From assembly GCA_900546665.1 (NCBI GenBank), contig URDY01000008.1, positions 62,001-126,000 on the forward strand: a DNA stretch of 64,000 nt. The letters are read 5' to 3'. Position numbers and translations under genes: made by a program. This stretch comes from an uncultured Paraprevotella sp. Lineage in GTDB: Bacteria; Bacteroidota; Bacteroidia; Bacteroidales; Bacteroidaceae. Under the pieces are notes generated by a model. The model was not told where the DNA came from. It searched no databases and saw only the letters and a program-made list of their open reading frames with translations. The stretch's first letter is position 1; the number at the start of each line of letters is the position of its first letter. Of the stretch, positions 8,980 to 18,093 are shown one piece after another.

Positions 8980-9429
8980 TTATGCCAACAAACTTTTCAC
9001 CACAGCGCTGATGGCCTTACCATCTGCTTTTCCAGCCAACTGCTTGGTTGCAACTCCCATAACCTTGCCCATATCCTTGGCAGAAGAAGCACCACATGAC
9101 GAAATAATCTCCTTTATCGCTGCTTCCAGTTCTTCTGCCGTTAAAGGTTTCGGCAAATAGCGTTCTATAACGCTAACTTGTGCCAGTTCTTCATCTGCAA
9201 GATCCTGACGGCCCTGGCCAATATAAAGTGCGGCTGCATCCTTACCTTGTTTAGCCAGCTTTGACAAAATTTTCAATGCGGCATCATCAGTAAGTTCATC
9301 ATTTGCTCTCGGTGCAGTCTTTGCTTCAATAAAATATTTTTTAATATTACGCAGCGCCTCCAGGGTCATCTTATCTTTTGCCTTCATGGCTGCTACAATA
9401 TCCTTACTTACTTGCTCAAAAAGTGCCAT
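8980..9429 (-). CDS. GatB/YqeY domain protein
   Basis: A 149-residue YqeY-family protein, the tRNA-binding-like helical tail also found on GatB. Typical blocks are MKAKDKMTLEALRNIKK near the N terminus, IERYLPKPLTAEELE and GKVMGVATKQLAGKADGKAIS at the C terminus. The exact role is not established; it is often annotated as an amidotransferase-related protein. It follows ftsZ by 22 bases on the same strand and ends at a terminator, so it is the last gene of the division cluster. Confidence 0.9.
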   Translation of the reverse strand: MALFEQVSKDIVAAMKAKDKMTLEALRNIKKYFIEAKTAPRANDELTDDAALKILSKLAKQGKDAAALYIGQGRQDLADEELAQVSVIERYLPKPLTAEELEAAIKEIISSCGASSAKDMGKVMGVATKQLAGKADGKAISAVVKSLLA

Positions 9430-9451
9430 AATCTTATATTTTTATATTAAA

Positions 9452-10771
9452 TTAAAATACAATTGTCGCCTGTTCTCCATTCTGAACTTCATTCTCACCA
9501 TTTTGCTGTTCTGACAGTTCTTCTTCAGTCGTAGCCTTGCTTTTAATTGTGGCAAGAACTTCTCTGCTACGTTTATAAGTCGGACTGGTTTCTACTGAAG
9601 AAATGATATCATCATTATCCAGATCATCCTGTCCAAATATATAGACATGATGACGACGTTTGGTATAACGCTGATTTTCTCCGTCTTTATAGAACTTGGA
9701 ACGTCGATCATGCTTGCGTGCCTCAATCTCTTCCTGTTGTGCTCTTTTCTCAGCCTCCTCCTGCGAATGTTGCAGATTATCCATACCTGGCACATGTTCC
9801 AATCCGAATCCAGTAGCCAATACTGTAATCTTTACCTTCTTCTCCAAAGTAGAATCTGTAGCCAGACCGAACTTGGTTTCTACATCAGAACCAAACTTAC
9901 TCATAAATTCATGAACTTCATTCATTTCCTCCATCGTAAGCTGATCACTTTCTTCTTTGTCACAGAAAGAAATACTCAAAAGAACTTTCTTGGAATTGAA
10001 TATATCATTATTGTTAAGCAACGGTGAGTGAAGAGCACCTTCAATAGCTTGTCTGACACGTCCTTCACCCTCTCCATATCCGGTACTCATGATTGCAACA
10101 CCTCCGTCCTTCAAAACGGTTGTCACATCCTGAAAGTCCAGATTGACAATACCATGTACCGTAATAATCTCAGCAATACTTTTTGCCGCTACAGACAGAG
10201 TATCGTCAGCTTTGGCAAAAGCATTCAATACGGTCAGCTCAGGATAAATTTCACGCAAGCGCTCATTATTGATCACCAACAGTGCATCTACATGCTTGGA
10301 AATCTCCTCTACACCATCCAATGCCTGGTCAATCTTCTTATTGCCTTCAAATATAAACGGGATTGTGACAATACCGACTGTCAATATACCCATTTCCTTT
10401 GCGCATTGCGCTATAATAGGTGCAGCTCCGGTACCCGTACCTCCACCCATACCGGCTGTAATAAAGACCATACGTGTTCCGTCATTCAACATCTTACGTA
10501 TATCATCTATACTTTCCAAGGCAGCCTGACGCGCACGCTCAGGTCTGTTTCCGGCTCCAAGACCTTCTGTACCCAATTGCAGGCGAGTCGGTATAGGAGA
10601 GTCACTCAGAGCCTGATTATCCGTATTGCATAGAACGAAACTCACATCATGAATTCCTTCCTTATACATGTGGTTAACCGCATTACCGCCACCGCCACCA
10701 ACGCCTATTACCTTAATTATACTTGGGCTGTTTGTCTTGAGATTAAACTGTATACCGTTTCCTTCATCCAT
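9452..10771 (-). CDS. ftsZ: Cell division GTPase FtsZ
   Basis: A 439-residue tubulin homologue forming the division ring. The N-terminal GTP loop GVGGGGGNAVNHMY (about 24-37), the tubulin signature GMGGGTGTG (107-115) and the T7-loop region NLDFQDVTTVL are all present. After residue about 325 comes a charged linker, then a conserved Bacteroidetes C-terminal peptide around DLDNDDIISSVETSPTYKR that probably binds FtsA, followed by an acidic Gln/Glu-rich end. It is preceded by ftsA with a 24-base gap. Confidence 0.98.
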   Translation of the reverse strand: MDEGNGIQFNLKTNSPSIIKVIGVGGGGGNAVNHMYKEGIHDVSFVLCNTDNQALSDSPIPTRLQLGTEGLGAGNRPERARQAALESIDDIRKMLNDGTRMVFITAGMGGGTGTGAAPIIAQCAKEMGILTVGIVTIPFIFEGNKKIDQALDGVEEISKHVDALLVINNERLREIYPELTVLNAFAKADDTLSVAAKSIAEIITVHGIVNLDFQDVTTVLKDGGVAIMSTGYGEGEGRVRQAIEGALHSPLLNNNDIFNSKKVLLSISFCDKEESDQLTMEEMNEVHEFMSKFGSDVETKFGLATDSTLEKKVKITVLATGFGLEHVPGMDNLQHSQEEAEKRAQQEEIEARKHDRRSKFYKDGENQRYTKRRHHVYIFGQDDLDNDDIISSVETSPTYKRSREVLATIKSKATTEEELSEQQNGENEVQNGEQATIVF

Positions 10772-10795
10772 AATTATCTATAATTTAGCCTGTTT

Positions 10796-12163
10796 TTATT
10801 CTTCATCCACCATTTTCCGGGAAATATCACTGATCGTTTTAAACACTCTTGAGAAGAAACCTGGCTTGGATTTACGTTTGGGTTCCTCTTCTTCCGGTTT
10901 GGTTTCTTCCTTTGATGTGTCGTTATCTGTATTTTCCGTCACATTATCTATTATAACAACTTCCTCTTCGATTTCGGGTTCCTTTTCTTCGACCTTTTCT
11001 TCTACGACATTGAAGCGTACACACGCCTGTGTACCTTTACTCAACAATGAAATCATGGCATTGGCTGTCCCGTCCTTGACAATCTGATCTGGACGTTCTG
11101 TTTCAAAAGGTATATTGACAATACGGGCAAAACGCACCTTATCCAATCCCATCCGATTCATAATGGCACGATCCATATTCTTCATATTGGCACCTCCACC
11201 TGTTATCACCATACCTGCAATCAGTTTATCACGATAACCACTTTGACAGATTTGTTCCCAAACATTGCCAAGGATTTCTTCCATACGGGCTTCTACCACT
11301 TCAACCAGTTCTCTGGTCTCAATCGTTCTTTCACTGCCAGATGTAGTCTTGACAACTCCTTCAGCACGCTGTTCTGAATAGGCCGTTCCATACTCAAATT
11401 TCAGTCGTTCCGCCTCCTCTTCTTCAACACGCAAAGAACAGATATCCAAAGTCACATTATTTCCGCCCAAAGGTATAACTGCAAGATGACGGAGCACGTT
11501 ATTCTTATATATAGCTACAGTTGTCAGATCGGCCCCAAAATCAACCAAAACACATCCTGAACGTCTCTCTGTATCTGTCAGGACACTGTCTGCCTGGGCC
11601 AAAGGAGTAATAAAATAGCCTGCAATCTCCAAATCAGCTGCTTCTACGCACTTACGTACGTATTCCTTTATTGTTGTCCGTGCAATCACATTCAGGAAAC
11701 GTCCTTCCAACTGATTGCTCAAAATGCCTACAGGATCCAAAGTCAGTTCTGCTCCGATACGATATTCCTGAGGAACAACCTCCAATATCTCATAATCAGG
11801 GTAAACGGTTTCCTTATTAGATTCACACAAGCCGTCGACGAGATCGGAAGAAATGACAATTTTGGTATCCAGCTGTCTGGATACTACATTTTTGACCGTA
11901 CGAAGAGATTTTCCATTCAGTCCGACATATACCTTTACTACCTCCAGATCTAAATCTGACTCCAGTTTCTGGACAATCCGCTTTAAACATAAAACCGTTT
12001 TGTCCATATTGTATATTACTCCCTTACGTATACAATTCTTGGCATCTTCCTGTACAACATCTAATATATGAATTGTCCCGTCCAAATTCCTGCAACCAGC
12101 AATTCCCCTTATCTTTGAAGAACCGAACTCTATTGCAACCATTATTTCTTTCTCTGCAGCCAT
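10796..12163 (-). CDS. ftsA: Cell division protein FtsA
   Basis: A 455-residue actin-like ATPase that tethers FtsZ to the membrane. Phosphate-1 block MVAIEFGSSKIRGIAG near the N terminus, VLVDFGADLTTVAIY (phosphate-2) and MVITGGGANMKNM (adenosine motif) are visible. A Glu-rich linker precedes a C-terminal amphipathic helix (SKPGFFSRVFKTISDISRKM), the expected membrane-targeting sequence. Start chosen at MAAEKEIMVAIEFGS (12163), 10 bases after the ftsQ stop and behind CTAGAGAT; an upstream ATG at 12205 would overlap ftsQ by 32 bases and adds a non-conserved Lys-rich stretch. Confidence 0.95.
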   Translation of the reverse strand: MAAEKEIMVAIEFGSSKIRGIAGCRNLDGTIHILDVVQEDAKNCIRKGVIYNMDKTVLCLKRIVQKLESDLDLEVVKVYVGLNGKSLRTVKNVVSRQLDTKIVISSDLVDGLCESNKETVYPDYEILEVVPQEYRIGAELTLDPVGILSNQLEGRFLNVIARTTIKEYVRKCVEAADLEIAGYFITPLAQADSVLTDTERRSGCVLVDFGADLTTVAIYKNNVLRHLAVIPLGGNNVTLDICSLRVEEEEAERLKFEYGTAYSEQRAEGVVKTTSGSERTIETRELVEVVEARMEEILGNVWEQICQSGYRDKLIAGMVITGGGANMKNMDRAIMNRMGLDKVRFARIVNIPFETERPDQIVKDGTANAMISLLSKGTQACVRFNVVEEKVEEKEPEIEEEVVIIDNVTENTDNDTSKEETKPEEEEPKRKSKPGFFSRVFKTISDISRKMVDEE

Positions 12164-12173
12164 ATCTCTAGTT

Positions 12174-12905
12174 TTATTTTTTTTTGCAAATAATTTGGTT
12201 ATCATATTCCAGATTAACCATAGAATATTTATTCCATCCCGCCTTATTCAACCCCTCTGTATAGAACTTTTTCATTCTGTCTAACTTGTTCTGGATGTTG
12301 GTCGGACTACCCAAATAGATAATATGTTCACCTACCAGCGGAATAAGTTCCACATTTCCGCTTTCCAACACATTTATCTGCTGAATCTGTTGTCGCCAAA
12401 ACGGATCATCAGCTATAAATCGGCCCAATATCATCAGATTCTTACGCGCAAAATCCGGTGTAACACGACCGGTCACTACCACCAGATGAGCTGCATAAGA
12501 TGATTTCGGCATTTGTTTCCCATGCCGGTCCAAATAATAATTATCACCATTGGCCGACATCACATGCAGTATCGGACATCGCTGACTGACTTCCAGACAG
12601 ACTTTACCTCCCGGTGTCTTATAACATGTAATCTGTTCTATATATTTATTCTTCAACAGACAGGATTCTATCTTATTCAGGTCGATTTGCTCCATTTTAA
12701 GACCTACCGGATCTATCTTTTCCTTTTTCAGCAGGTTCAAAATGTCATTTTCCTGCAAGAAACCTGTCTGCAAGCTATCATTTATCATTATTTCCACGCC
12801 ATCGCATACCATGCCCTTCTCAGGCTTGTTCAAGACTGTGACTGCAGCAATCCAATAAGCTGCCACTCCTAATACAATGATACCAATGACTATTTTTTTC
12901 AGCAT
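12174..12905 (-). CDS. ftsQ: Cell division protein FtsQ/DivIB
   Basis: A 243-residue bitopic membrane protein: short cytosolic start, one membrane helix (about residues 4-24, IVIGIIVLGVAAYWIAAVTVL), then a periplasmic POTRA-like and beta domain. Residues KYIEQITCYKTPGGKVCLEVSQRCPI are the typical end of the POTRA domain leading into the RxP region. It links early and late divisome proteins. Identity rests on the topology and on its place between murC and ftsA; it overlaps murC by 7 bases. Confidence 0.9.
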   Translation of the reverse strand: MLKKIVIGIIVLGVAAYWIAAVTVLNKPEKGMVCDGVEIMINDSLQTGFLQENDILNLLKKEKIDPVGLKMEQIDLNKIESCLLKNKYIEQITCYKTPGGKVCLEVSQRCPILHVMSANGDNYYLDRHGKQMPKSSYAAHLVVVTGRVTPDFARKNLMILGRFIADDPFWRQQIQQINVLESGNVELIPLVGEHIIYLGSPTNIQNKLDRMKKFYTEGLNKAGWNKYSMVNLEYDNQIICKKK

Positions 12906-14278
12906 TTCTTCTTCAATATTTCTGTTATTTGAGCCGCATACGATTCTATATCACCTGCTCCCAATACAATAATGACATCCGCATCCGATTGTTCTACCAC
13001 CTTCAGGATATCTTCCTTATGACACAACTGTTTTTCAACTCCCGGATCCAGATTGTCATAAATCAGTTTAGATGTCACTCCCGGTATAGGAAGTTCACGG
13101 GCAGGATAAATATCCACCAAGACCACCTCGTCAAGCAAGGACAGACTCTTCGCAAAATCCTGATAAAAGTCTCTTGTCCGCGTATACAAATGCGGTTGGA
13201 ATATAGCCATGATCTTTTTATCCTGATATAACTCACGAATTGAGATCACACTCTGACGGATCTCCTCCGGATGATGAGCATAATCTGTCAGGAAAGCCCT
13301 GTTTTCGGTTCTCAGTTTAAAATCAAAACGACGATCTACCCCACTGAAAGAAGCCATTGCCGTTCTGATTTCGTCCTCGGTAGCACCTGCTATCTGTGCC
13401 AAAGCCATAGCAGCAATTCCATTTTCTATATTGATGCTGACAGGTACCCCCAACTGAATATTCGGAATATTTCCTAACGGTGATATCAGATCAAAACGGA
13501 TTTCTCCATTACCGATCCGTACATTTTCTGCTCTGAAATCTCCTTTATCCCGACTATAAGTATATACCGTTACCCCATCTTGCACACGAGGCTGCATTTC
13601 CAGGCCTTCATGCCATATCAGATAACCATCCGGACGAATCAGGGAACTGTATTTGCTGAAGCTCTCCAAATAAGCCTCTTTTGTACCGTAAATATCCAGA
13701 TGATCTGCATCGGTAGCCGTAATGACCGACGCATAAGGTGTCAGCCAATGGAAAGAGCGGTCAAATTCATCTGCTTCTATCACCACATAATCACTTTGTG
13801 AGGAAAGAATATAATTTGTACCATAATTTTTGGTAATTCCACCAAGAAAGGCATTACAGTCAACATGGCTCTGATGGAGAATATGTGCCGCCATGGATGA
13901 AGTTGTCGTCTTACCATGTGTACCAGCAACGCATAACCCCTTATGTGAACGAGTCAGGGTACCTAACACCTGGGCCCGTTTCTCTATTTCAAATCCCGTC
14001 TGACGGAAATAGACAAGCTCTTTATGCTCTTCCGGAATTGCAGGCGTATAGACTACGAGACAATTCGTTTTATCCTTGAATACATCCGGAATTGCAGCCA
14101 CATCCTCAACATAGTGTATCCATGCGCCTTCTGCTTCCAGACGTTCGGTCAAATCACTTGCAACCTTATCATATCCTCCAACGGCATATCCTTTTTGCAA
14201 AAAATAACGAGCTATGGCACTCATGCCGATACCTCCAATTCCAACAAAATAAACTGCCTTAATATCTTTCAGTTCCAT
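12899..14278 (-). CDS. murC: UDP-N-acetylmuramate--L-alanine ligase
   Basis: A 459-residue Mur ligase adding L-Ala to UDP-MurNAc, the first peptide-stem step. N-terminal Rossmann GIGGIGMSAIARYF, the ATP P-loop AGTHGKTTTSSM at about residues 119-130, and the Mur ligase blocks EADEFDRSF and DYAHHPEEI are present; length is normal. Its start overlaps the murG stop by one base (TAATG) and its end overlaps ftsQ, so the three are translationally coupled. Confidence 0.97.
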   Translation of the reverse strand: MELKDIKAVYFVGIGGIGMSAIARYFLQKGYAVGGYDKVASDLTERLEAEGAWIHYVEDVAAIPDVFKDKTNCLVVYTPAIPEEHKELVYFRQTGFEIEKRAQVLGTLTRSHKGLCVAGTHGKTTTSSMAAHILHQSHVDCNAFLGGITKNYGTNYILSSQSDYVVIEADEFDRSFHWLTPYASVITATDADHLDIYGTKEAYLESFSKYSSLIRPDGYLIWHEGLEMQPRVQDGVTVYTYSRDKGDFRAENVRIGNGEIRFDLISPLGNIPNIQLGVPVSINIENGIAAMALAQIAGATEDEIRTAMASFSGVDRRFDFKLRTENRAFLTDYAHHPEEIRQSVISIRELYQDKKIMAIFQPHLYTRTRDFYQDFAKSLSLLDEVVLVDIYPARELPIPGVTSKLIYDNLDPGVEKQLCHKEDILKVVEQSDADVIIVLGAGDIESYAAQITEILKKKC

Positions 14279-15408
14279 TATTGTTTTTTCCTTTCTCTAT
14301 AAGCTTTTGCCAGTTTATAAACTTCTTCTGCGATCTTATCTGCCGAATTAAGAAAAGCCATACCCTTGATATGCAGGCTCAGATCGCTCAACACCTTTTC
14401 CTCTTTTACCGTATCTATGGCCAAATTAATCAGTTTCTCTTTCGCTTCAGCATCTTTCACATATAAAGCCGCATTCTTGTTTACCAACGCCAATGCGTTT
14501 TTAGTCTGATGATCCTCTGCCACGTTTGGTGAAGGCACTAATATAGCCGGTTTGCCAAGCAGACATAATTCTGAGATACTGCTTGCACCCGCACGTGATA
14601 TAACCAGATCCGCAGCAGCATAGGCATCTTCCATGCTTGAAATGAAATCTGTCACAAAAAGATTGGATGGTTTACCTTTCTCCTTCAGAACATTCTGTAT
14701 CTGTTCAAAATAATATCCTCCGGTCTGCCATATAAACTGGATACCGGATGACGCTATTTCATCTAAATGTGTCAACACACTTTCATTCAGAGTCCGCGCT
14801 CCAAGACTTCCTCCAATCAGCAATACGGTCTTACGATCTGTCTGTAGACCAAACGCAGCCAATGCCTCTGCACGCGAACGTGTATTGGACAACAGGCCTT
14901 GTCTGACCGGATTTCCGGTCATAATGATCTTTTCTTTCGGGAAGAAACGCTCCATGCCTTCATAGGCCACACAAATCTTGTCTGCTCCTTTTGCCAACAG
15001 TTTATTTGTCACTCCGGCATAAGAATTCTGTTCCTGAATCAATGTCGGAATACCCATGGCTGCTGCCATATTCAGAGTCGGTCCACTGGCATAGCCTCCT
15101 ACACCGACAGCCACCATCGGCTTAAAATCACGTATAATAGACTTGGCCATCCGACGGCTTTTCCATATCTTAAACAGAACTGCTATATTCTTCAGCAGAT
15201 GCTTACGGTCAAAACCACAAATAGGCAGAGCCTTGATCGGATAACCAGCAGCTGGTACACGTTTCATTTCCATTCTTCCTTCAGCTCCCACAAACAGTAT
15301 TTTTGCTTCGGGATGCTGCGCTTTTATAGCATTTGCGATAGAAATTGCCGGAAAAATATGACCACCGGTTCCACCTCCGCTGACAATGACTCTCAACTCT
15401 TCTTCCAT
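14278..15408 (-). CDS. murG: UDP-GlcNAc:undecaprenyl-PP-MurNAc-pentapeptide GlcNAc transferase
   Basis: A 376-residue GT28 glycosyltransferase making lipid II on the inner face of the membrane. The N-terminal GGGTGGHIFPAISIA loop, GVGGYASGP and the C-terminal nucleotide-binding block SRAGASSISELCLLGKPAILVPSPNVAEDHQTKNA (in part) identify it. A 103-base gap separates it from ftsW upstream, with a TACTTTTG box at 15435-15442 on the minus strand, so murG may have its own promoter inside the cluster. Confidence 0.97.
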   Translation of the reverse strand: MEEELRVIVSGGGTGGHIFPAISIANAIKAQHPEAKILFVGAEGRMEMKRVPAAGYPIKALPICGFDRKHLLKNIAVLFKIWKSRRMAKSIIRDFKPMVAVGVGGYASGPTLNMAAAMGIPTLIQEQNSYAGVTNKLLAKGADKICVAYEGMERFFPKEKIIMTGNPVRQGLLSNTRSRAEALAAFGLQTDRKTVLLIGGSLGARTLNESVLTHLDEIASSGIQFIWQTGGYYFEQIQNVLKEKGKPSNLFVTDFISSMEDAYAAADLVISRAGASSISELCLLGKPAILVPSPNVAEDHQTKNALALVNKNAALYVKDAEAKEKLINLAIDTVKEEKVLSDLSLHIKGMAFLNSADKIAEEVYKLAKAYRERKKQ

Positions 15409-15434
15409 AATTGATTTATAATATATATTCTAGG

Positions 15435-15442
15435 CAAAAGTA
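15435..15442 (-). promoter_or_regulatory. Possible internal -7 box before murG
   Basis: TACTTTTG on the minus strand matches TAnnTTTG exactly, 26 bases before the murG ATG in the only sizeable gap of the dcw cluster. No convincing -33 TTTG was seen at 19-21 bases upstream. Confidence 0.4.
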
Positions 15443-15511
15443 GTAATAAATATCCTATTTCTACCTTTTTTATAGTCTTTTTATTTTTTTATGACTTTTA
15501 TAAGCCTAATA

Positions 15512-16723
15512 TCAGGGCATCGCCAATTCGTCTGTCACCTCTTCACTCTTTTTCGCAGAACGACTTATACTTAAGATGATGCCGATATATGCACAGTTGA
15601 TCATTGTTGAAGTTCCGCCCTTACTGATTAACGGCAACGGCTGTCCTGTAACAGGAAAAACTCCCACAGCCACTGCCATGTTGACAAGTGCCTGTATAAC
15701 GAGCATCAGTGCCAGTCCCATCACCAGAAAGGCTGGAAAATTACGTTCACAACGGTTAGCAATTCGTGCTGACCGAAATAGCAGGACAATATAAAGGAAC
15801 ATGACGAAAGTGCCCCCGAAAAGCCCCAGTTCTTCTATAATGATAGCATAAATAAAGTCTGAAAATGGCTGCGGCAGGAAGTCACGCTCTATAGAGTTTC
15901 CCGGACCACGCCCCACTACATTACAAGTGGCTATCGCTATTTTAGCATGTGCAGTCTGCAAGTTTTTACTGATATCATAGGATTTGGCGTCCACATCCCC
16001 TTCATCCTGGGCTTTCATACGATTGGCCCATGTCGGTACACGGTGCATACCCGGCATCTTGCCTATTGCTCCCAACGTTTCATCGGATGCCATGGTCAGG
16101 AATGAGAAAAAACTGGTCGCAGCAATAACCAGTACTCCAACCAGCAACCCCAACTGTTTCCATGGAATACCGCCTATAAACATCATGATCAGAATGACCA
16201 GGAATGTCATGGCTGCTGTTGAAAAGTTCTCTGGAGCTATAAGGCCGCAAATGATCAAGGTAATACATAAGATATAATTGAAAGCGCGCTTTTGTGCACC
16301 GGCCTCATCCCGCATACTGGAAAGGATCATGGCCGTAGCAGCGACCAATACCCCCTTAGCCAGTTCCGACGGCTGAAAAGTAATACCGGCATATTCGAAC
16401 CATCTGCTGGCATTATTCACTTTTTCCGTAAACATGGTCACAATCAGCAAGAGGACTGACAGCGGCAATCCAAAGACAGGAATAAGCTTAAAATACCGGC
16501 AATGTATCTTATGAATAACCAAGGTAGCCACAATACCGACAAGCAAGTATGACGCATGCTGTAAGACAGGTTTCCAATAAGCACCCGTCTTATAACTCAT
16601 ATTACTGGAGGCACTGTAAACTTCGACAATAGAGACCATAGCCAGAAACATCAGTATGATCCATATCACCTTGTCACCTTCAAACAGACTCCATTTTTTT
16701 ATTTTATTTGCCGACCAAACCAT
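15512..16723 (-). CDS. ftsW: Septal peptidoglycan polymerase FtsW (SEDS family)
   Basis: A 403-residue multi-pass membrane protein with about ten helices. SEDS signatures visible are GITFQPSELAKGVLV (with the motif around the functional pore), FIYAIIIEELGLFGG and PVTGQPLPLISKGGTS near the C terminus. It polymerises glycan strands together with the class B PBP encoded upstream. Position between murD and murG in the dcw cluster supports FtsW over RodA. Confidence 0.95.
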   Translation of the reverse strand: MVWSANKIKKWSLFEGDKVIWIILMFLAMVSIVEVYSASSNMSYKTGAYWKPVLQHASYLLVGIVATLVIHKIHCRYFKLIPVFGLPLSVLLLIVTMFTEKVNNASRWFEYAGITFQPSELAKGVLVAATAMILSSMRDEAGAQKRAFNYILCITLIICGLIAPENFSTAAMTFLVILIMMFIGGIPWKQLGLLVGVLVIAATSFFSFLTMASDETLGAIGKMPGMHRVPTWANRMKAQDEGDVDAKSYDISKNLQTAHAKIAIATCNVVGRGPGNSIERDFLPQPFSDFIYAIIIEELGLFGGTFVMFLYIVLLFRSARIANRCERNFPAFLVMGLALMLVIQALVNMAVAVGVFPVTGQPLPLISKGGTSTMINCAYIGIILSISRSAKKSEEVTDELAMP

Positions 16724-16734
16724 AAATTTTCATT

Positions 16735-18069
16735 TTATAAGGCCCTGACCAAAGATTTAAACTGTTCGCCACGGTCCTCCATGTTCTTAAATAAATCAAA
16801 ACTTGCACAACAAGGACTCAACAATACCGTATCACCCGGTTCTGCCATCTTATAGCAGGCTTCCACACAGTCTTTCATGCTATGCGTATCGGCTACCGGC
16901 AATCCGAACGAATCGAAAAAGTCATGAAGCTTTTTATTGTCTGCTCCCAAATAGACCAATCCCTTACATTTCGCCTTAACCAATTCTGCTATTGCCCGAT
17001 AATCATTTCCCTTGTCTTTTCCGCCCAGAATCAGGATTGTCGGTGTTGTCATGCTTTCCAAAGCATACCAGCAGGCATCTACATTCGTTGCCTTTGAATC
17101 ATTAATGTATTCAACTCCTCTTACACGAGCTACTTTTTCCAAACGATGCTCCACACCCTCAAAATCACTCAGGCTTTGACGGATCACATCACTCTTGATA
17201 CCTGCCAGATTAGCCGTAATACCAGCCGCCAGCGAATTATACATATTATGTTTTCCTCTCAAAGACAAAGATTCCTGCTCCATATTGAACGGAGTCGGAT
17301 ATTCCAATACGTACTGTCCGTCAGCGATATAACCGATCATACCCTCTTTCTTCAAAATAGAAAACGGACATTTCTTCGATTTTATACCGTACTTTTCCAA
17401 CTCCTTTTGAATAATCGGATCATCATTCCAATATACAAAGGCATCATCTTCTTCCTGATTCTGAATGATTCTCATCTTGGCATCCACATAATTCTGCATA
17501 CAGTTATTATATCTGTCAAGGTGATCAGGTGTGATATTCAACAATACGGCAATATTTGCTCTGAAATTATACATGTCATCCAGTTGGAAGCTGCTCAATT
17601 CTATCACATAATAGTCAAAGTTCTCTTCTGCCACCTGCAAAGCCAGACTCCGTCCTATATTACCTGCCAGACCAACATTATATCCGGCAGCCTTAAAGAT
17701 ATGGTAAATCAAAGAAGTCGTAGTTGTCTTACCGTTACTGCCAGTTATACATATCATTTTGGCATTGGTATAACGGCCGGCAAACTCAATTTCAGAAATT
17801 ACCGGAATGCCTTTCTCACGCACTTTGACAACCATGGGAGCATCTTCCGGAATACCCGGGCTTTTGATAACCTCATCGGCATTTAAAATCAAATCTTCCG
17901 TATGGTGTCCGTCCTCCCAGCTAATACCATACTGTTCCAGCATATCTACATAACGGGGCTTGATCTTTCCCATATCGGAAACAAAGACATCAAATCCCTT
18001 TTTCAAAGCCAATACAGCTGCACCGACTCCACTCTCGGCTGCTCCCAATACTACTATTCTTTTTTTCAT
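16735..18069 (-). CDS. murD: UDP-N-acetylmuramoyl-L-alanine--D-glutamate ligase
   Basis: A 444-residue Mur ligase adding D-Glu. N-terminal LGAAESGVGAAVLALKKG nucleotide-binding loop, P-loop ITGSNGKTTTTSLIYH, then NITPDHLDRY and NDSKATNVDAC, which are Mur ligase active-site blocks. It lies 24 bases after mraY and 11 before ftsW on the same strand. Confidence 0.97.
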   Translation of the reverse strand: MKKRIVVLGAAESGVGAAVLALKKGFDVFVSDMGKIKPRYVDMLEQYGISWEDGHHTEDLILNADEVIKSPGIPEDAPMVVKVREKGIPVISEIEFAGRYTNAKMICITGSNGKTTTTSLIYHIFKAAGYNVGLAGNIGRSLALQVAEENFDYYVIELSSFQLDDMYNFRANIAVLLNITPDHLDRYNNCMQNYVDAKMRIIQNQEEDDAFVYWNDDPIIQKELEKYGIKSKKCPFSILKKEGMIGYIADGQYVLEYPTPFNMEQESLSLRGKHNMYNSLAAGITANLAGIKSDVIRQSLSDFEGVEHRLEKVARVRGVEYINDSKATNVDACWYALESMTTPTILILGGKDKGNDYRAIAELVKAKCKGLVYLGADNKKLHDFFDSFGLPVADTHSMKDCVEACYKMAEPGDTVLLSPCCASFDLFKNMEDRGEQFKSLVRAL

Positions 18070-18093
18070 AATATGTATCGTATTTTGAAATTT

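Noticed and set aside
12164..12205. Upstream ATG for ftsA inside ftsQ
   Set aside because: It would overlap ftsQ by 32 bases and add a Lys-rich, non-conserved start; the ATG at 12163 fits the family better.
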